From Ziziphus jujuba (lineage: Eukaryota > Streptophyta > Magnoliopsida > Rosales > Rhamnaceae), in NCBI RefSeq assembly GCF_031755915.1, contig NC_083386.1, forward strand, positions 9,362,001-9,426,000: a stretch of DNA of 64,000 nt, in the 5' to 3' direction. Positions 62,143 through 64,000 of this stretch are shown here, piece by piece (the first letter of the stretch is position 1; each line of letters begins with the position of its first letter). Position numbers and translations under genes: made by a program. Under the pieces are notes generated by a model that worked only from the letters and a program-made list of their open reading frames with translations, had not been told where the DNA came from and did no database searches.

Positions 62143-63204
62143 CTATAAACAGAAAATTAAGTTTGTTTAGTCAAATATGCATCATGTTATTTATGTAAAC
62201 GTTTTTTTTTTTTAATATATATATATATATATAATTTTGTTTTTTTTTTTTTTAGTTTCCCAAAATAAGTAGTATTTTGGTCACAAAACCTCGTATTTTT
62301 TTTGGAAATTCACACAGTTACACCTCAAATAAGATTGATCATGCCCATTATACTCTTAAAAAAAAATTTCAAACATTTTACATCCTAAACTAACCATAAA
62401 CTTGCACAGTTAATCCTTTTCAAAATTTTTGTTAAAATGCTTAACGGAATTAACATGTGTGAAGCACATGAGATTCAATTAAGGGCTTTTGGTGTCTTTT
62501 TGCCCTTCACTCAAACAGGACTTCATGTTCAGTTAATCAATTACCAAACGATGGAAGAAAATATTGACTCCCGGAAACACAACTCCCTCCTCTTACAGGC
62601 TTTTCCTCTCCTGAGAGAGTGGTTATAATCTCTTAATCTCTAAACGGTTTGAATTTTCTCACATTAAATTTTATATATATATATATATATGTACGGTTTA
62701 ATAATATTTTCTAATATATGAAAATGTAAGTTGGACATTTGTTTTATTTTTGTGCGTATGAAATATTTCACTTGATATTTTACAATAATTATTAATGATA
62801 ATCTAAGTCTTAAGTTCAAGGTTTGATAAAAAAATCTCTCTTTCCAAATTTATATAAAATAAAAAAGGACATTTTGCAACATAAATTTAGGCTAAATCCT
62901 TTAAAATAAAAAAATAAAAAAGCCCATGACCTTGTCATAAAAGGGAAACTTTAATTTCACCGCCGGCCAAACAAATGCTATACATTTCTAATTTATAGTT
63001 ATATGTTAATTTCAATTATACCTTTATATGAATTTACTAATAAAGGATTTATTAGAAGTGTTCAATTGATGTCTAGCGTAAATGGAAATTGTCTCTTGTG
63101 CATCACATTCACTAATAAAGGTGAAATAATATGGTTGTTTATTGGAGAAATACAGCAAATTCATAAAAAGAAAAGAATCAAATTTTGGTACTACTTATAA
63201 CTCA
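62143..63204. other. Spacer between secreted-peptide and storage-protein-like genes
   Basis: AT-rich with (TA)n at about 62215-62233 and 62672-62690. The stretch 62255-62640 has a phrase pattern (tcacacagttacacctc, aatgcttaacggaattaacatgtg) typical of dispersed non-coding plant repeats. Its 63-codon open frame is not protein-like. Confidence 0.5.
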
Positions 63205-63870
63205 TTAAGTTTTGAGCTCCTTTAAAAACTGAACAACAACATTGGCAGTATTACGAGCAGCAAGGGATCCAAAGGTTTGAATTCCATTCTGCCCCGATTG
63301 TCCTCCTGCAAGGTCCGATAGCCCTCTAATTACGATCACCGGAAACCCGTTCGACACGCTTGTCTGCCATTAACCAATTAACAGTATAAATTCATCCCTC
63401 AGGGCTTCTTCTTTTTTTTTTCTTTTGGCAAAATGATCAATTTGGAGAATTAAGAATTCTATTAAGAAAATTTGATTTAACTTCCACATAATACCCAAAC
63501 CAATGTGAAAAAATAATATGACCATATGCATATATATGTTTGAGATATTGAATAATAAAACGAAAAGAAAAAAAAAAAATTAGTAGTTTGCTAATGGATG
63601 GTCCTTGACCGAAAATATTTTAATTTTTTTTTTAAATAAAAAAGAAAAAAGAAAGAAAATGAGGAGAATATGTAGTAGACTTGCCATAACAACAGCAGCA
63701 CTCTCCATGTCATTGGAAGAAATATGGAACGTGTTGAAAAGGTAATCTCTGTACGCTGCATTGTCGACAAAAATGTTGGCTGTTGCTCCCCTTAGCCCTA
63801 CTACTACCTTTGGCTTCTCTGGTAGACACAAACTCGAATTCACACATCTTTCCAGCAGATTATCCATTCT
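63205..63870 (-). CDS. Phosphorylase-superfamily protein, bark-storage-protein-like (5' partial)
   Basis: The last two exons, 63870-63685 and 63363-63205, are visible; the 5' part lies beyond the right edge. The penultimate exon has CVNSSLCLPEKPKVVVGLRG, then ANIFVDNAAYRDYLF and the nucleoside-phosphorylase signature NDMESAAVVM. The last exon reads TSVSNGFPVIVIRGLSDLAGG and ends VVQFLKELKT. In MTA/SAH nucleosidases and PNP-type enzymes the Met-Glu of DMES contacts the ribose and the Asp of SDLAGG is catalytic; both are present. Plant members include poplar bark storage proteins and vegetative storage proteins, often secreted or vacuolar, so enzymatic activity cannot be assumed. The intron between the two exons starts with GC, not GT (ATG|GCAAGT), which the frame requires. 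The right-hand acceptor at 63871 is inferred. Confidence 0.88.
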
Positions 63871-64000
63871 CTGCTCATCCATCAATAAATAATCAACATT
63901 TCAATATTAATTTAAGAAATATGGGTTAAAAGAATTTAGCTATTAATATATAATTTTTACTTATGTATCACCAATATATAATTTTTATTTATATATCAGC

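Noticed and set aside
62437..62628. 63-codon open frame downstream of the secreted-peptide gene
   Set aside because: It lies in repeat-like DNA (phrase aatgcttaacggaattaacatgtg) and has no signal or domain.

Overview
This window is nuclear DNA of a flowering plant, most likely a eudicot. The genes are split into many short exons with GT-AG introns. Introns and spacers are very AT-rich, with many (TA)n, (GA)n and poly(A/T) tracts. The proteins match land-plant families: a myotubularin, a trihelix-UMP kinase fusion, a plant-type cytosolic pyruvate kinase, a mitochondrial pyruvate dehydrogenase E2 and a bark-storage-like protein. I cannot name the species. All exon models were built by hand from splice consensus, reading-frame continuity and family similarity. 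Comparisons with Arabidopsis are from memory.

Layout. 1-11.6 kb: 3' part of a myotubularin phosphatase gene (+), whose introns carry an LTR-like fragment, a 684-bp hAT-like element and a decayed LINE. 12.7-15.7 kb: a trihelix DNA-binding domain fused to a UMP-kinase-like domain (-), convergent with the first gene. 17.1-19.9 kb: a small tail-anchored protein of unknown function (-). 23.7-31.2 kb: a 16-exon cytosolic pyruvate kinase (+). 31.2-37.3 kb: a gene-poor interval with an exon fossil of a quinone-oxidoreductase gene, a dimeric satellite-like array and an unattached G-box cluster, ending at tRNA-Arg(UCU). 37.9-41.9 kb: a diverged mRNA cap guanine-N7 methyltransferase homologue (-). 42.7-45.4 kb: a DUF455 ferritin-like protein (+), divergent from it. 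46.5-56.8 kb: 23-exon mitochondrial E2 with two lipoyl domains (-). 56.8-61.8 kb: AT-rich spacer with local repeats. 61.8-62.1 kb: an unrecognised secreted peptide (+). 63.2 kb to the edge: the 3' part of a phosphorylase-superfamily, bark-storage-like gene (-).

The genes do not form one pathway. Pyruvate kinase and the pyruvate dehydrogenase E2 are consecutive in carbon flow, but their proximity is probably chance synteny. I found no CRISPR, operon or other prokaryote-style system. The most unusual items are the trihelix-UMPK fusion, two enzymes (pyruvate kinase and cap methyltransferase) with changed active-site residues, the A/B dimeric array next to a dead exon, two GC-AG introns required by reading frame, and the orphan secreted peptide.
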